Assembly (NCBI RefSeq): GCF_010747415.1
Contig: NZ_JAAGNZ010000002.1
Coordinates: 1,240,001-1,304,000 of the forward strand
From: Spirosoma agri
GTDB lineage: Bacteria; Bacteroidota; Bacteroidia; Cytophagales; Spirosomataceae
DNA length: 64,000 nt
Direction of reading: 5' to 3'
Made by a program: the position numbers and the translations under genes. Under the pieces are notes generated by a model, which saw nothing but the letters and a program-made list of their open reading frames with translations, was not told where the DNA came from and did not search any database. Of this stretch, positions 34,906 to 44,200 are shown piece by piece; within the stretch, counting starts at the first letter, position 1; the number at the start of each line of letters is the position of its first letter.

Positions 34906-35782
34906 CTCTCATTCCCCAGTACCTGTTTATTCGCTGGAACCGGACGGGGTAACGGGCAACAGACACTTCAGGGTGTATAATTACAACGGCAGTCTCCCTA
35001 ATCTGGCCGAGTTACTGATACCGCATCGAAAGGATCACTACCTGCTCGTGTTCATCCGGAAAGCGGGCGGTCGTCAATGGATCGACATGACGCCCTACAT
35101 TCTGCAAGACAACACGATCTACTTCTCCGGGCCAGACCAGGTCATCGTGAAGGAAGAGTTCAAACAGTTGTGGAGTACCGGTATTGCATTTACGGGCGAG
35201 TTTTTATCGCTTCAGGAGAACGCGTCCTTGACTAGGCTGCCACTGATCCAGAATCCTCAGGGTGGCCATGAATTAAAGCTTACAGAGACTGATGTAACAT
35301 TTGTCGAAGACATACTGGCCAAAATCAATGTCGAGTATCAGCGTCCCAGTGAATGGCAGCAGCGCATGCTGGCGGCTTACCTGACGGTTTTGCTCACGTA
35401 TCTAAGCCGTTTGTATAGCGAGCAGTTTACCGGGAATGATCCCTCGGTCGAGAAGCTGGTGTTGACGCGATTTCAAGCCAAGATTGATGAATGCTTTCGA
35501 GAATGGCATGAAGTGAACGACTATGCGTCAATGCTTCATGTATCGGCCGGGCATTTGAGCGAGGTGGTGAAAAGTCAGAGTGGCAAGCCGGCCATCAAAC
35601 ACATCCACGAGCGACTGGTGCTGGAAGCCCGGCGGCTCCTGTTTCATACCCATCAGTCACTGAAGGAAATTGCCTTTGATCTTGGTTTTTCGGATGCTTC
35701 CTACTTCAATCGGTTCTTCAAACGGGAAACGGGCACGACCCCTGCCGAATACCGGACGTATATCCGTAAAATGTACCAGTAA
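34892..35782 (+). CDS. AraC-family transcriptional regulator
   Basis: 296 residues. The N-terminal half is a cupin-like sensor (SLPNLAELLIPHRKDHYLLVF, DMTPYILQDNTIYFSGPDQ). The C-terminal 100 residues carry two helix-turn-helix motifs of AraC type: DYASMLHVSAGHLSEVVKSQ and SLKEIAFDLGFSDASYFNRF, followed by KRETGTTPAEYR. It is 66 bases upstream of a short-chain dehydrogenase gene in the same direction, which is a common regulator/target pair. The inducer is unknown. Confidence 0.93.
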   Translation: MQLLDSHSPVPVYSLEPDGVTGNRHFRVYNYNGSLPNLAELLIPHRKDHYLLVFIRKAGGRQWIDMTPYILQDNTIYFSGPDQVIVKEEFKQLWSTGIAFTGEFLSLQENASLTRLPLIQNPQGGHELKLTETDVTFVEDILAKINVEYQRPSEWQQRMLAAYLTVLLTYLSRLYSEQFTGNDPSVEKLVLTRFQAKIDECFREWHEVNDYASMLHVSAGHLSEVVKSQSGKPAIKHIHERLVLEARRLLFHTHQSLKEIAFDLGFSDASYFNRFFKRETGTTPAEYRTYIRKMYQ

Positions 35783-35848
35783 TGCCGCAGAATGTGTTCC
35801 AGTTGGACGCATGGAGCGCGGTAGCTTTGTGCTGTTAACAAATCAACG

Positions 35849-36586
35849 ATGAAAACAGCACTGATCACAGGAGCAAACAAAAGTATTGGCTTTGAAACCG
35901 CCAGACAATTACTACAGCAGGGGTATTACGTGTATTTGGGCAGCCGCGATTTGCAGAAAGGGCAGCAGGCGGTTAGCCAGTTGCAGGCGGAAGGGCTGAC
36001 GCAGGTAGAACCTATCGAGATCGACGTCAATTCGAGTGACTCCATAAAAGCCGCCCGCGACGTACTCGGCCAAAGGACCACTGTGCTGGATGCACTGGTA
36101 AACAACGCGGGCATTCACGGGGCTATACCGCAGACGGCACTGGAAACAGAAGCCAGCGGATTTAAGCAGGTATTTGAAACGAATGTATTTGGGGTCATCG
36201 ACGTGACACACAGGTTCATGGACCTGCTAACGCAATCGACGGAGCCAAGAATCGTTAACGTTACCTCGGGCCTGGGTTCGCTCACCCTGCATAGTGACCC
36301 TACGTGGAAATATTACCAGGTCAAGCCCGCTGGTTACGTTGCCTCTAAAGCAGCTCTCAACGCGTATACCATTGTGCTGGCGCATGACTTGCGCAATACG
36401 CCCTTTAAGGTCAACGCCGTTGATCCCGGTTATACCGCTACCGATTTCAATGGTCACTCTGGCCCCGGAACCGTGCCAGATGCTGCTGCCAGAGTAGTAA
36501 AAGCAGCCGTATTGGGTCCAGATGGGCCAACGGGGCAATTCTTTAGCGACGACAATTCACCGGAAACCGGCATTAGCCCCTGGTAG
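35849..36586 (+). CDS. Short-chain dehydrogenase/reductase
   Basis: 245 residues. Classical SDR: cofactor motif TGANKSIG (7-14), NNAG (near 85-88), catalytic S140 (VNVTSGLG), Y163 and K167 (GYVASKAAL). The C-terminal part has VDPGYTATDFNGHSGPGTV, typical of the carbonyl-reductase-like branch often paired with AraC regulators in Bacteroidetes. NADP(H) preference is likely from the family (basic residue after the glycine motif: GSRD). Substrate unknown. A 34-base perfect hairpin lies 71 bases after the stop. Confidence 0.93.
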   Translation: MKTALITGANKSIGFETARQLLQQGYYVYLGSRDLQKGQQAVSQLQAEGLTQVEPIEIDVNSSDSIKAARDVLGQRTTVLDALVNNAGIHGAIPQTALETEASGFKQVFETNVFGVIDVTHRFMDLLTQSTEPRIVNVTSGLGSLTLHSDPTWKYYQVKPAGYVASKAALNAYTIVLAHDLRNTPFKVNAVDPGYTATDFNGHSGPGTVPDAAARVVKAAVLGPDGPTGQFFSDDNSPETGISPW

Positions 36587-36657
36587 ATCGGGAAGTTTAT
36601 GCCCGTGCGTTACCTGGCGTAAGTCTGTCAATGCATTTTTTTGGAGTAAGGATTCAG

Positions 36658-36734
36658 ACGTTCCTGACTTACGTTGGGCTACATACCCAGGGCAACGTGT
36701 CCTGGGTATGTAGCCCAACGTAAGTCAGGAACGT
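36658..36734 (+). terminator. Very long perfect hairpin after the SDR gene
   Basis: Arms of 34 bases (36658-36691 and 36701-36734) are perfect reverse complements around a 9-base loop (GCAACGTGT). There is only a weak T-run (ATCATTTTTG) 8 bases later. It follows a gene end like the other long hairpins of the window and may be a long-stem terminator or an RNase III-type substrate; the arms also create mirrored false reading frames. Confidence 0.6.
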
Positions 36735-36889
36735 AATCATTTTTGAAAGACGGGCCAAAACCTGCAAAAGCAGGTGTATCAGGGTCGATAGAGTAGCGCT
36801 TGCCGATAGGTGCGCTATTTTTTTTTGATGAGGCTGGCCGGCAGCTATGGCGTTGCCAACATTTATTCCATTTAATCGCTTGTAGGGGT

Positions 36890-37495
36890 ATGGATACCGA
36901 AATCAAACCCAATACGAGCCTTTCCCTGACGGAGGAGGATGGTCGCCAGTTGCTCCAGGCTACTCTAGCGGACTACGTGGCCTTTCTACATCGGCAGCCT
37001 GCCGTCTGTGGTTCCGCTGAACAGCAGGAAGCCCTTATCAAGCACGTTGCGCAGGGGCATGAGCTTATCAAGCAGGTGGCTGCCGAACGGCTTAAAATTA
37101 CCCGTGAACTCGATAAGCAGAAACACGACTGGATGGAGATCGAGAAGCAGATGACCGCTCCCATACTCGCAGCTATGCAACCGCTGAAAGATGCTGTCGA
37201 GCATTACAACCGGGAGATGTTACGCATACGGGAGCACCAGCAGGAACTGGCGGCTCAACAGGTAGCACTGACGGAGTCCGGACAGACCAGCTGGTTGACG
37301 CCCCAGATCGCGATCGTAGACAAACCGAAGGGTGTGCAGATGAAGTGGACGTACGAGATTATCGATCATAATCAAATACCCAATGGTTACTGGACGCTGG
37401 ATGAAGCGGCCATCAAAGCCGATATTGCCCACGGAGTCCGGGAAATACCCGGTGTGCGCATTTATCAGGAAGCCGTTACGACTTTTCGTAAATAG
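36890..37495 (+). CDS. Phage-type hypothetical protein
   Basis: 201 residues from the ATG at 36890 (a start at 36800 would add an unlikely N-terminus). Long central helices (EQQEALIKHVAQGHELIKQVAAERLKIT, KDAVEHYNREMLRIREHQQEL) form a coiled coil. The C-terminal domain (MKWTYEIIDHNQIPNGYWTL ... GVREIPGVRIYQEAVTTFRK) closely follows the ending of many phage early proteins (WKFEVTDESKVPREYLSVDE...GVREIPGIRIYQE). There are no other phage genes nearby, so it is either a leftover or a gene co-opted by the host. Confidence 0.7.
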   Translation: MDTEIKPNTSLSLTEEDGRQLLQATLADYVAFLHRQPAVCGSAEQQEALIKHVAQGHELIKQVAAERLKITRELDKQKHDWMEIEKQMTAPILAAMQPLKDAVEHYNREMLRIREHQQELAAQQVALTESGQTSWLTPQIAIVDKPKGVQMKWTYEIIDHNQIPNGYWTLDEAAIKADIAHGVREIPGVRIYQEAVTTFRK

Positions 37496-37594
37496 CGTAG
37501 TTAATAACTGGTAACTTCGTTAGCGAGATTACGTAACGCTGGCTGTCGTGTCAGTAGCCAATGGTCAGAGACTCTATCCCTAACACACACACCT

Positions 37595-38707
37595 ATGTCC
37601 CTCCCCCGTGAAGCCTTTACGATGGGCGTTGAAGAAGAATACCAGATCATCGATCCGGAAAGTCGTCAGCTTCGGTCGAGGGCGCAATCGATACTACGTA
37701 AAGCTCAGGCGACCCTCGGTGACCAGGTAACGCAGGAACTTTACTTATCCCAGATTGAGATTGGCACTTCGGTTTGTGAAACGATCCAGCAGGTGCGTGA
37801 TGAACTTCGGCATCTACGGGGTCAGGTCATCGCAGCCGCCCGAAGCGCCGATAGCCGCATTGTAGCCGCCGGAACCCATCCCTTTTCCCACTGGCAGGAT
37901 CAGAAACTGACGCCAAAAGAGCGTTACATCGATCTGCAAACCGACTTTCAGCAACTGACCCGGGAGCAACTCATTTTTGGCTGTCACGTTCACATCGGTA
38001 TTCCTGACCGGGAGCTGGTTATCGACGTGATGAACCGCTCACGACCCTGGCTGCCTGTCTTACTCGCCTTGGCCAGTAATTCTCCGTTCTGGCTGGGCAC
38101 CGATACGGGGTATGCCAGCTTTCGCACCGAGCTCTGGGGACGCTGGCCGACAGCGGGTATTCCCCACGTGTTCAACTCGCGGGCGGACTACGATAGGTTG
38201 ATCGATGACATGGCGCGAACGGGCAGCATTACCGATGCGACCAAAATCTACTGGGATATGCGTCCTTCGTCTCATTACGAAACGCTGGAGTTCCGGGTTA
38301 CCGATGTCTGTCTGACGGTCGATGAGGCTGTTATGATTGCAGGACTGGCCCGAGCCCTGGTGCGAACCTGTGCGCTGGAAGCCGAGCAGAATAGCGTGGT
38401 AGTGCACGTCCGGCCTGAAATTTTACAGGCCGCCAAGTGGCAGGCCGCCCGCTATGGTCTCGCGCAAAGCCTGATCGATCCACGGGGAGGGTGTGCCATT
38501 GCCGCTCCCGAATTGATTGATTCGTTCCTGACCTACATTCGGCCTGCCCTGGAAGAATATGGCGACTGGTCAGAAATTGACCAGCTTGTGAAACGAGTGG
38601 TTAAAGAGGGAACGGGCTCGGCTCGTCAGCGATCGGAATATGATCGGTGTGGTAATTATGAGGCTGTCGTCGATTATATGGTCAGCGAAAGCGCAAAAGG
38701 AACGTAA
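37595..38707 (+). CDS. ybdK: YbdK-type carboxylate-amine ligase (GCS2 family)
   Basis: 370 residues, GCS2 family: N-terminal MGVEEEYQIIDPES, then ELYLSQIEIGTSVCE, CHVHIGIPD, and the glutamate-cysteine ligase core SHYETLEFRVTDVC. Members join a carboxylate (glutamate in the type case) to an amine such as cysteine with ATP. E. coli YbdK has weak gamma-glutamyl-cysteine ligase activity. No glutathione synthetase is adjacent. The length is normal. Confidence 0.93.
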   Translation: MSLPREAFTMGVEEEYQIIDPESRQLRSRAQSILRKAQATLGDQVTQELYLSQIEIGTSVCETIQQVRDELRHLRGQVIAAARSADSRIVAAGTHPFSHWQDQKLTPKERYIDLQTDFQQLTREQLIFGCHVHIGIPDRELVIDVMNRSRPWLPVLLALASNSPFWLGTDTGYASFRTELWGRWPTAGIPHVFNSRADYDRLIDDMARTGSITDATKIYWDMRPSSHYETLEFRVTDVCLTVDEAVMIAGLARALVRTCALEAEQNSVVVHVRPEILQAAKWQAARYGLAQSLIDPRGGCAIAAPELIDSFLTYIRPALEEYGDWSEIDQLVKRVVKEGTGSARQRSEYDRCGNYEAVVDYMVSESAKGT

Positions 38708-38734
38708 CTCGTAGGTAGTGGCATGCATTGTCTC

Positions 38735-38759
38735 GCCTGAAAACGTTGCTCAATCAGGC
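38735..38759. terminator. Hairpin between convergent genes
   Basis: GCCTGA and TCAGGC pair around 13 bases. It lies between the YbdK-type gene and the minus-strand receiver gene, whose stop it touches. Confidence 0.5.
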
Positions 38760-39212
38760 CTAATTGCTGGCTTGTTGTGTTTTCTCGAACCAGGTACGTG
38801 GCAACGAAACCGCGTTGTACCAGTAGGAACGTAACTCACTCAACAACACTTTCCATTCGGCTAAACTAAAGGGTTTGGTTACGAACGAAACGGCTCCTCG
38901 GTTGTAGGCATCACGGCGGTCGTGGGCCGATCGGCTGGCCGATAACATAACCACCGGTACCAGCTTGCCAAGTGGGTGCTGCTGCATCAATTGCAGAAAA
39001 TCCAGTCCTGTCTGAGAGCCACCCAAATGAATATCCAACAGGGCTAGCCTTGGCCCAGGCCCTTCGACATTATAGAGGTAAACGACAGCCTCTTCAAAGG
39101 TTTTGACCGGAATAAAATCAGCTTCGGGAAAACTGGTTTTTGCCGTACGGGTGATGATATCGATAATAGCAAGGTCGTCCTCCACCAACAGGATAGCAAA
39201 ACGAGTGAGCAT
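38760..39212 (-). CDS. Stand-alone response regulator receiver
   Basis: 150 residues, one CheY-like receiver and no output domain: acidic pocket E11/D12 (LLVEDDLAII), phospho-acceptor D60 (LALLDIHLG), T/S switch in VVMLSASRS, and K113 (FVTKPFS). The C-terminal tail SELRSYWYNAVSLPRTW shares a YW-x4-LP motif with two other receivers in this window. Such receivers usually bind a partner kinase, phosphatase or cyclase. A second receiver gene lies 64 bases upstream. Confidence 0.93.
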   Translation of the reverse strand: MLTRFAILLVEDDLAIIDIITRTAKTSFPEADFIPVKTFEEAVVYLYNVEGPGPRLALLDIHLGGSQTGLDFLQLMQQHPLGKLVPVVMLSASRSAHDRRDAYNRGAVSFVTKPFSLAEWKVLLSELRSYWYNAVSLPRTWFEKTQQASN

Positions 39213-39276
39213 AGCGAGAGATAATGTGTCTTAGGTCCTAAATACGTTGAGCGTTACAGAATACGCTGATTGGTTC

Positions 39277-39714
39277 TCAGGTCGGCGGAGTAGAGGGTAA
39301 GAAATTGGTATCATGCCAATAGGCCTTGAGTGTATCAATGTAGTTGCGCCATCCCGTCATATCTTCAGGCTTCTGGGTGTAGGCAGTGACTCCTTTATCA
39401 TACGCCCGTTTTACTGCCGTTGGGTCTGCAAGCACTGTGAGCATGATAACGGGTATCTTCCCCTTGAACTTGGTTCGGATTTCATCCAGTAAATCAAAGC
39501 CATCCCGGCTCTGTTGCAGATCAATATCGGACAAAATCAGTTGGGGCAAATCGGCCTCCTGGTTCTGGAGGTAGTCGAGCGTTTCTTGAACGGATCGTGT
39601 ATTAACGAAGGTAGCCTGAGGAAACCGCGTCTGAGCTGTCGTGGTGATCAGATCGAAAATGGGCGGCTCATCATCGACGACCAAAATCAGAAAGGGCTGC
39701 TTTTGTTGCATCAT
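39277..39714 (-). CDS. Stand-alone response regulator receiver
   Basis: 145 residues. Receiver with D14/D15 (LVVDDEPPIF), phospho-acceptor D63 (LILSDIDLQ), switch T in VIMLTVLAD, and K115 (AYTQKPEDM). The end KAYWHDTNFLPSTPP again has YW-x4-LP. It is probably co-transcribed with the receiver downstream, forming a pair that may act in one phosphorelay. No kinase is adjacent; the nearest is the GAF kinase at 14.6 kb. Confidence 0.93.
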   Translation of the reverse strand: MMQQKQPFLILVVDDEPPIFDLITTTAQTRFPQATFVNTRSVQETLDYLQNQEADLPQLILSDIDLQQSRDGFDLLDEIRTKFKGKIPVIMLTVLADPTAVKRAYDKGVTAYTQKPEDMTGWRNYIDTLKAYWHDTNFLPSTPPT

Positions 39715-39831
39715 TTGTAAGCAAGGGGCTGGCCATTGATTAACGAAAATACTAGCTTTATTAGTAAAGCCGCAAGGTACGCATTTGTTCTAAAAAGGAA
39801 ATCAGCGATTGCGAAACTGCGGCCAAGTTCA

Positions 39832-40323
39832 TCACCCCGACGTATAGCGTATCGCCCTGATCCAACCTGGATAATGGTGGTATAACAGGAAACTGCCAAC
39901 AAGGAAAACCAGGGCGGCCAATCCAAGGGTGACCCACCAATAATAAATCTCCGGGAAAAAACGGTACGTACTCTCCACGAAAAAGGCTGCGTATAGCCCG
40001 GTGATCGATGCACCCATACCCAGATAATGCCACGTAAGCCAGGATCGACTAAGCGCTTTCAGACCAAGGGCTCCCAGCCCAACGAGTAGGTCAATGCCAC
40101 TGCCGACCGCCCCCCAGTGGACGATACCAAAACAGCCAGAAAGGTAGTACATCTGAAAGGCCGTACATAAGAGTAAGCCCATACTAACGGCATAGAACCG
40201 CCCAGCCAGTCGATGGGCACTGGTTCCTTTGGTCGTAAACAGAATGTAGGTACCTGTACTTATCGCAGTAAGGGCAGCGAGCACGTGTACTACACTTGTT
40301 GAAGAATGTAGGATAATGGTCAT
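39832..40323 (-). CDS. DUF2306-like integral membrane protein
   Basis: 163 residues with four to five membrane helices (VVHVLAALTAISTGTYILF, FYAVSMGLLLCTAFQMYYLSG, VGSGIDLLVGLGALGL, WHYLGMGASITGLYAAFFV, WWVTLGLAALVFLVGSFLLY). The motif KGTSAHRLAGRFYAVSM and the conserved histidines (H13, H36, WHYLGM) fit the DUF2306 family of predicted haem- or redox-linked membrane proteins. Function unknown. Confidence 0.8.
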   Translation of the reverse strand: MTIILHSSTSVVHVLAALTAISTGTYILFTTKGTSAHRLAGRFYAVSMGLLLCTAFQMYYLSGCFGIVHWGAVGSGIDLLVGLGALGLKALSRSWLTWHYLGMGASITGLYAAFFVESTYRFFPEIYYWWVTLGLAALVFLVGSFLLYHHYPGWIRAIRYTSG

Positions 40324-41252
40324 GCCCGAGCTTGGGTGATAGGAAGGCGGTCGCTATGGCAACGTCACACGATTACAAGCATTGCTGGACTGGCACCAGC
40401 GTCACTCACAAGTCCCTCTTGATTCTGGGACGTTTTGGCCGTTTCGGTTTGGGTAAAGGAGCGGGCGCTGGTGAGGGAGTTTGGGCTGGAGTTGAGTTTG
40501 TCGGTTGCATACTAGAATAACCATTCTCGGTAAACCAATTGTTACAGTCCATTTAGCGAATGGCCCAGTTATATCGATTGGTTGGCCTATTGAGCTGGAC
40601 CCATCTTCTGATCATGATTGGATTTAACTGGCGTTGATAAGGTTCCGGGCAGACAGAAGCCCGATCAGTAATCGGGCCTTGTCCTATTTATTTACGTTAC
40701 AGTACTACTCAGACCTAACTACCCGCTGATGAAAAGATACGCATTTGGACAGAAGTAGTGAGGATTCGGGAATAAGCTCAACTTGGCTACATTTCAGCAA
40801 AACACGCTTGGCAGACTCGAAATGATGCCCCTAAACCCCTCTCACAACCTGCCTGGATACGGTATGGCTGGAAATGTGAATCTTTGGACGACACGCTAAA
40901 CACAAATGATAGTCAACTATCTTTATTATTTAATAAATATATATTTTGTAAACTAATATCCTCGATTGGCGCATCTTGTATCTTTATTCCATTATTGGTT
41001 GAGAACGTATTAATAATTTTGAATTTAATGGAAAATAAGTAAGAATGTATTTATTTTTGAATTAGAAAGCACAGAAAGGTTAAGTATATATTATTATATT
41101 ATGAATTGGCGGATGAATAGTGCAAAATTCGGCGTTACTTTTAGCTTATTAGTATAAATCAATAATTATAGTTTGTTAAAATAGTTTTGTAACTATACTT
41201 TTATGAATAAAATAGCGTATTAGCATATTTTCTCAAACGTAACTTGGAAAAC
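40324..41252. other. Long gene-free stretch upstream of the large beta-helix protein
   Basis: No convincing gene. A GCCCGAT/ATCGGGC hairpin with loop CAGTA at 40659-40677 looks like a terminator with no gene upstream. From about 40880 to 41250 the sequence becomes very AT-rich, which sets it apart from the genes around it and probably holds the promoter region of the beta-helix gene. Confidence 0.5.
41182..41189 (+). promoter_or_regulatory. Putative -7 box of the beta-helix gene
   Basis: TAGTTTTG matches TAnnTTTG and leaves a leader of about 60 bases before the ATG. A TTTG at 41172-41175 is too close to serve as the -33 box. Confidence 0.4.
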
Positions 41253-44200
41253 ATGATCTATCCAACAACCACAACGCTAGTCCGATGTGGTTTATTTTTG
41301 ATACTGGGTGCATTGACCCCGAACGTTTTAGCGCAAACAACGTATTATGTCGCTGCTAATGGCAATGACACCCAGGATGGACGCTCCAGCAACCATCCCT
41401 TCCAGAGCCTGGATAAGGTCAATACGATTGCGTTACAGCCTGGTGATCAGGTTCTTTTTCGTAGGGGTGATACCTTTCGGGGAAGTCTGCAACTTCGTCA
41501 GTCAGGCTCCGCCAATAACCCCATCGTCATTGATGCGTATGGTTCGGGGGCCAAACCTGTTATCAGTGGATCGCAGTCCGTAACGAACTGGTCCAATCTG
41601 GGAAATAATCGCTGGCAGGCGACCTGTTCATCCTGTGGGGACCGGGTAACGGGTTTGTACCGAGATAACTCGGCGTTGCCACTGGGGCGCTATCCTAACT
41701 TGAGCGATAGCAATAAAGGTTATCTGACGGTACAGTCGCATGGTGGTAAAACACAGCTCACCAGCCAGCAGGGGTTATCGACAAACTGGTCAGGGGGGGA
41801 GGCCGTTTTTCGCCCTGTGCAGTGGATATTGAATCGGGCCACCATTACTGGACAGAATGGTAATACGCTGACGCTGGACGGCAGTGGCACCTACGATATA
41901 GGGGACAACTGGGGTTACTTTATACAGAATCACCCGTCTACGCTCGACCAGACGGGTGAGTGGTATTATAACCCCGCCAATAAAACAATTCTGCTGTACG
42001 ATAGTCAGGCAAACCCCAACAGCCAGACAATTGCCGCCACTGTCTCGGCCGAAGCGGTGAATTTATCGAACCTGTCTTACGTAACGGTTCGCAATCTACA
42101 GATCACTCAGGCCCTGTCCACCGATCTGCTGGTCAATAACGGATCGAACGTAGTGATTACTGGTAATGACATTACGCAGTCGGGAGAGGACGGTATACTG
42201 GTTCAGGGAAACGGCCAACAAGTTGTGTTGGAAAATAATTTGATCGACGATATCAATAACAACGGGGTTACCATTGGCACCTACCAGAATGTGACGTTCC
42301 GGGGTAACACCGTTCGGCGCATCGGTCTGATACCGGGTAGGGGTAAGAGTGGCGATGGAACGTACATAGGGTTCCGATCTTCGTCCAATGCGAACACGCT
42401 GATTGAGAACAACGTAATCGATAACATAGGCTACAATGCACTAAACTTCGCGACTAGTACCACCATCCAGCGGAATCAGATCAGTAACTTTTGTCTGACC
42501 AAGAGCGACGGAAGCGGAATCTATATCTGGAACGGCAACAAGGAACCACTTGGCGACATTCGTATCGCGTCCAATATTGTCTATAATGGCATCGGTGCTC
42601 CGGAAGGAACGCCAGGCGGAGCTTATTCTGGCGCGAATGGTATCTATCTCGACGATTGTACCACCAACATGGAGGTTACGAACAACACTGTGTACAACTG
42701 TAGAGGTCTTGGATACTACCTGCATGGATCGTCCAATATCAGATTGATCGGAAATACGGCCTACAATAATGGTGAAGGTCAGTTAGCGATTACGAGCGCA
42801 AATGGTTGTCAGCCCCGCAGCAATGTTATCCAGAATAATGTTTTCGTGAGTCGGCTGGCCAGTCAGTTCAATGTCAAATATGAATCTAACCAGAATGATC
42901 TGGGTAGTTTCGGCCAGTTTGACAATAATGTATACGCACGTCCCTTCAACGATACCTACGTAATCAGAGCCGTATATAACAACACGACCGGAGCTGACCT
43001 TTCACTGGCGCAATGGAAAAGCCAGTATGGTAAAGACCAATCAACGACCGGTAGCCCCATTACGTACGCGTCTGGCAATCCGGACGACTACATCCGATTT
43101 ATCGTCAATCCAACAGGCAATGCCACTCAGACGTCACTGGATGGGACCTACCGGGATATGAAGAACAATGTGTATACCAATCAGGTGACCGTTGCTGCCT
43201 ACTCCTCCATCGTGCTTCTGAAAGAACCGGCGGCTACGCCATTACGTACCCCCGAGAACCCGGCCAACACAACGGCTGGTCTGGATTACGCTTATTACGA
43301 AGGTAACTGGGGTAACCTGCCCGATTTTGGATCGCTGACTCCGATAAAAACCGGTGCCACCGCCACACCTACCGTTGCCCTGCGCAATCGGGAAGATAAT
43401 TTCGGGCTGCGTTTTACGGGCTATATCAACGTGCCCACCGATGGTGTCTATACCTTCTATACCTCATCCGATGATGGCAGCAAACTCCTGATCGGCAGTA
43501 CTGAAGTGGTCAACAACGACGGTGGCCACCCCGAACAGGAGCGATCGGGAACCATCGGCTTGAAGGCGGGCGTGCATGCCCTGAGCGTGCTGTACTTCGA
43601 GGGTAGCGCGGATCAGGCGCTGACCGTAAGCTACAGTGGGCCCAACATCGGCAAGCAGGTGATCCCGGCATCCTCGTACCTGCGCATCGCTACCAATACC
43701 CCGGTTCAGCCCCCCGCCAGTTCGTTGCGTGATCCGGAGAACCCGGCCAACACGACGGCTGGGCTGGATTATGCTTATTACGAAGGTAACTGGAGCAACT
43801 TGCCTAACTTCGGGTCGCTGACTCCGATCAAAACCGGTGCTACCGCCACACCTACCGTTGCCCTGCGCAATCGGGAAGATAATTTCGGGCTGCGTTTTAC
43901 GGGTTATATCAACGTGCCCACCGATGGTGTCTATACCTTCTATACCTCATCGGATGACGGCAGCAAACTTTTGATCGGCAGTACTGAAGTGGTCAACAAC
44001 GATGGTGGCCACCCCGAACAGGAGCGATCGGGAACCATCGGCTTGAAGGCGGGTGTGCATGCCCTGAGCGTGCTGTACTTCGAGGGCAGCGCGGATCAGG
44101 CGCTGACCGTGAGCTACAGCGGGCCCAACATCGGCAAGCAGGTGATCCCGGCATCCTCGTACCTGCGCATCGCTACCAATACCCCGGTTCAGCCCCCCGC

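Noticed and set aside
36679..36912. Mirrored frames ending in similar peptides (LRWATYPG) on both strands
   Set aside because: They come from the 34-base perfect hairpin read in both directions, not from genes.
40332..40520. Plus-strand frame of 62 codons rich in Gly
   Set aside because: No family, poor composition, no start context; it lies in a gene-free region.
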